Assembly (NCBI GenBank): GCA_963854835.1
Contig: OY978527.1
Span: forward strand, 26,997,029 to 27,061,028
DNA length: 64,000 nt
Reading direction: 5' to 3'
From: Megamerina dolium
Taxonomy: Eukaryota; Arthropoda; Insecta; Diptera; Megamerinidae
Shown here: one piece after another, positions 61,595-64,000 of the stretch
Numbering within the stretch: the first letter of the stretch is position 1
Layout of the letters: each line of letters opens with the position of its first letter
Made by a program: the position numbers and the translations under genes
The notes under the pieces: model-generated
What the model saw: only the letters and a program-made list of their open reading frames with translations
Database searches by the model: none
Told to the model about the DNA's origin: nothing

Positions 61595-62227
61595 ATGTCG
61601 TCAATCTACTTTGATCAACCGCATCCGCATCATCCCAGCAATCGTGATAATTTGCGTGCATTCCTTACGCATTTGTATTTGGATTGTATGATGCGTTATC
61701 AGAATTATACGTGGCAGGATAATCAAACAGACAGTAATGAGGGTATAATTTCTTTCATGCATACAAAAATATAGTATACTGGTAAATAGTACCAGAATAA
61801 TAATAAATATCTACATTTTTTCTTGTTATTCAGTTTTCTTTAAATCAGTACCACGCTATCTTGAAGAGGCTGCAATCAATGAAGGTTTTATTGATATGGA
61901 TAATGTGGATGAAGCAGCCGCTGAGAATGAAGAATTGTTTGCCACTATTAGTACTATCATACTATCATCATCCTCATCATCATCCGCAGCAACTTCAGCT
62001 TCAATACCGCTGTCCAGCATTGTCAATATGGAAAACCACACAAATAGTAGCTATTTCGATTTTGATGAAGACGATAATCGCTACAGTACATCCAGTAAAA
62101 ACATATTTTGCCCATTGCGATTTGATGGCTATCTCTGTTGGCCACGCACCCCAGCCGGTACTATTTTAAGTCAATATTGTCCAGATTTTGTTGAAGGTTT
62201 CAATCACAAATTGTTTGCACATAAAAC
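61595..62227 (+). CDS. Class B1 (secretin-type) GPCR, calcitonin/DH31-receptor-like, N-terminal exons
   Basis: Two exons, 61595-61742 and 61834-62227, join in phase to code 180 residues of the extracellular N-terminus. The hormone-receptor domain is recognised by Cys31 in LDCMMRYQ, then FCPLRFDGYLCW (Cys142, Cys151, Trp152), TPAGTILSQYCPDFVEGF (Cys165) and KT before the next splice. The FDGxLCWxxTPAG and SQYCPDF blocks favour calcitonin-receptor-like members; in flies these are the DH31 receptor and hector, and I cannot choose between them. Such receptors sit in the plasma membrane, bind a peptide hormone through this domain and signal via Gs and cAMP. The seven membrane helices and last two domain cysteines lie beyond 64000. 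No signal peptide is evident at this start. Sites NYT, NHT and NSS could be glycosylated. Oddly, about 110 residues with a Ser run and acidic stretches separate the first two cysteines. Confidence 0.82.
61743..61833 (+). other. Receptor intron (91 bp)
   Basis: The donor is g|gtataatt and the acceptor ttgttattcag. Splitting codon G|TT gives Val50 and keeps the frame (exon 1 leaves one base, exon 2 supplies two). The short length is typical of fly introns. A second AG at 61847-61848 would shift the frame and is not favoured. Confidence 0.78.
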
Positions 62228-63424
62228 GTGAGTTAATCTTTTGTATTTTATTATTATTATGTTATTAAAAAAATTTTTTTTTTAACAAAATTGTTCATGA
62301 TTCGATCAAGATGAAATTTTGCTCAATCAATGCAAATGCAATCAATGCAGAAGCATTCCTTTTCATATTCTTCTACAAGTGCCTTTTGTATTTGTATCTA
62401 GCATTTGGGTGTGTATGTGTTTGTCTAGGAAAATTATATTATTGTATGATGATATTTATTTGAGGGGACATTTTGGTTTGTCTACTAATTTACATTGCAA
62501 ATATCCACATTATTTATTCTCAAATGTATTGCTCAGTTTCCATTGAAGATGTAATGGTCAATTATGGTATTTTTACATCAATCATAATACTGATTTGAAA
62601 ACCAGCACATTCTTCTATTAATCATAAGTATTGAAATCATTTACTTCACCAATTCCTAGATAAAACTAGATATCTTCTGCTCTTCACATGCAACTACATT
62701 TTTGAGAGGAAACACATGAAGAATACAGACCCATAAGGGAAAAGAATTTTCTCAGATAGATATTCTTAGATAGTTATACTCGTATAGTAATTCTAGTGGA
62801 CATAATAAACTGAAAAAAATTTACCAGCTATGATCACATAATGCGTGGCTCAAGATCAAAGTTCAAAATTGGAGTCGAGTAGCAATTTTTTCCTACGATA
62901 TAGATATTAAAATATGGTTTTTTTTAAATAGCTTTTTTTATATGTTATTTTATATGAATTTTCAGTATTTTAAATGTTATGACGGAAATGAAAAATCGTT
63001 TACAAATATTTTGTTTAAATCCGTTCTCATTCCCGGAAAAATCACGAAAAATCAAACAAATAAGAAAGTACTATCTAAATTTAACAAATTACTACAAATT
63101 ATTATTATTTGGATTTATCCAATGGCTTATTAAGAAGAATTTTTAATATAGACCTATAACCCTATCATTATAAAGTTCAAGTGAAACCTGCCAACCATGA
63201 GTGCTAGACGAATGAGCCGTAGGATATAACTTCTTATCCAAAGTTTTTTTTTTTTCAACAAATATAATTAATTACTATTATCTAATAGAATTCAAGAATA
63301 GAATTTTCATATCTGACCTGACTATGACCGGAGTATGAACTAATTTTTGCAATAATAATGAAATAACCACGGTTATTGTCAATCCTCAGCATTATGGTTG
63401 CCCAATGACCAACCTTTTTTTTTG
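62228..63424 (+). other. Start of the next receptor intron
   Basis: A consensus donor GTGAGT at 62228-62233 follows the conserved KT. No downstream exon encoding the expected C-terminal part of the hormone-receptor domain is seen to 64000, so the intron is at least 1.77 kb. It holds the elements listed below. Confidence 0.7.
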
Positions 63425-63560
63425 GGTTAAAATTCAAGATATGGATCTGGGTAATATGCGGTTTCAACAAAATGGTGCTGCAAGCTACACACCATGTCCC
63501 ATTTTATGTCGTTCAGCAAGAGGTCATATTTATTAGGGGCGAAACCTCTTACTCTAGAAC
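63425..63560 (+). mobile_element. DD41D-like mariner scrap in the receptor intron
   Basis: The plus strand reads KIQDMDLGNMRFQQNGAASY, matching the block around the second catalytic Asp ([16 protein letters not shown]) of the relic at 20455, with the Asp changed to Asn. Similarity fades after CRSARGHIY. Confidence 0.55.
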
Positions 63561-63750
63561 ATTTAAAGAGCAATATTTGTGTTTCAAAAAAGGAATAAAA
63601 GTTAGCCCATAAAATTTAGTCCCTTGTGTCTACTCCAGACTATTACATCACGCGTACTGTCTGGTGCCACCTTTATAGAAGGCGAATGCAACTCTGACTT
63701 GATCAGTCAGCAGTCGATTCGTTATTCTTGTTCTTCTTTTTTTATTATTA

Positions 63751-63848
63751 TACATATTTTTTCCCGAACAATAAGGAGTGCGCGCCTTTTTTTCTTTTAT
63801 ACATATATTTTTCCCGACACGAATAGTGCGCGCATTTTTTTTTTATAA
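63751..63848. repeat. Two tandem units of ~49 bp
   Basis: tacatattttttcccgaaca and tacatatatttttcccgaca each run on through a-tagtgcgcgc to a T-rich end, with starts 49 bases apart (63751 and 63800). Confidence 0.75.
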
Positions 63849-63888
63849 TATTATCTGTTCTCACGTAATAATATATACATATAAGTAG

Positions 63889-64000
63889 ACACCACCTATT
63901 TGTTGATTATAAAGCCGCTTTCGACAGTCCGGTAAGGGATTACCTCTACGCAACAATGTCTGAGTTCGGTATTCCTGCAAAGCTCATTCGACTTTGTAGA
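63889..64000 (+). mobile_element. RTE-like LINE fragment, running off the window
   Basis: From acaccacctatttg the sequence equals 42774-42885 of the full LINE with only a few changes, coding FVDYKAAFDSPVRDYLYA of the reverse transcriptase. The 5' truncation point is thus in the RT palm. It lies in the receptor intron in the gene's orientation. Its 3' end is beyond the window. Confidence 0.93.

Overview
This looks like one AT-rich stretch of an insect nuclear genome, most likely a higher fly (Diptera) and perhaps a tephritid fruit fly. The reasons are the kinds of repeats present (rosa-type DD41D mariners, jockey- and RTE-type LINEs, mini-me/DINE-1-like elements with a GTCY microsatellite and ~150-bp tandem units, and a tRNA-derived SINE) and one intron-containing gene with short fly-type introns. 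There is no sign of bacterial or viral gene organisation. The species call is an inference; no ribosomal, mitochondrial or other marker gene is in the window.

Layout. 1-3437: the 3' half of a Ty3/Gypsy LTR retrotransposon (pol with one nonsense stop and one frameshift, then a 3' LTR). 3438-12339: AT-rich DNA with two DD41D mariner copies that keep terminal inverted repeats, a degenerate ~157-bp tandem array and some unrecognised open reading. 12340-37150: mostly old, broken elements: RNase-H-bearing and jockey-type LINE tails, at least six Tc1/mariner relics, two SINE copies and a decayed mini-me element. 37518-43900: a Tc1-like relic with a 5'-truncated RTE-like LINE beside it, then a structurally complete copy of that LINE with a 15-bp target-site duplication. 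43909-54033: three large mini-me/DINE-1-like copies plus a fourth block holding only their tandem units. 55145-59815: a SINE with a snap-back head, a mariner relic split by another copy of the LINE, and a second, multiply frameshifted LINE. 61025-61230: a pure (AT)n tract. 61525-64000: the 5' exons and the start of a long intron of the only convincing host gene, a class B1 (secretin-type) G-protein-coupled receptor of calcitonin/diuretic-hormone-31 type; its remaining exons lie beyond the window.

How the parts relate. The RTE-like LINE is the most recently active family seen: four copies (five if a bare tail is counted), three with recognisable 12-15-bp target duplications, and nearly identical sequence. 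The SINE 3' end resembles the LINE 3' end, which suggests the LINE machinery moved the SINE. The mini-me-like copies show the structure expected of non-autonomous Helentron derivatives: 13-bp subterminal inverted repeats, a hairpin at one end only, and insertion beside T runs.

Limits. All family calls come from motifs read by eye in translated sequence. Boundaries of old relics are approximate to tens of bases.
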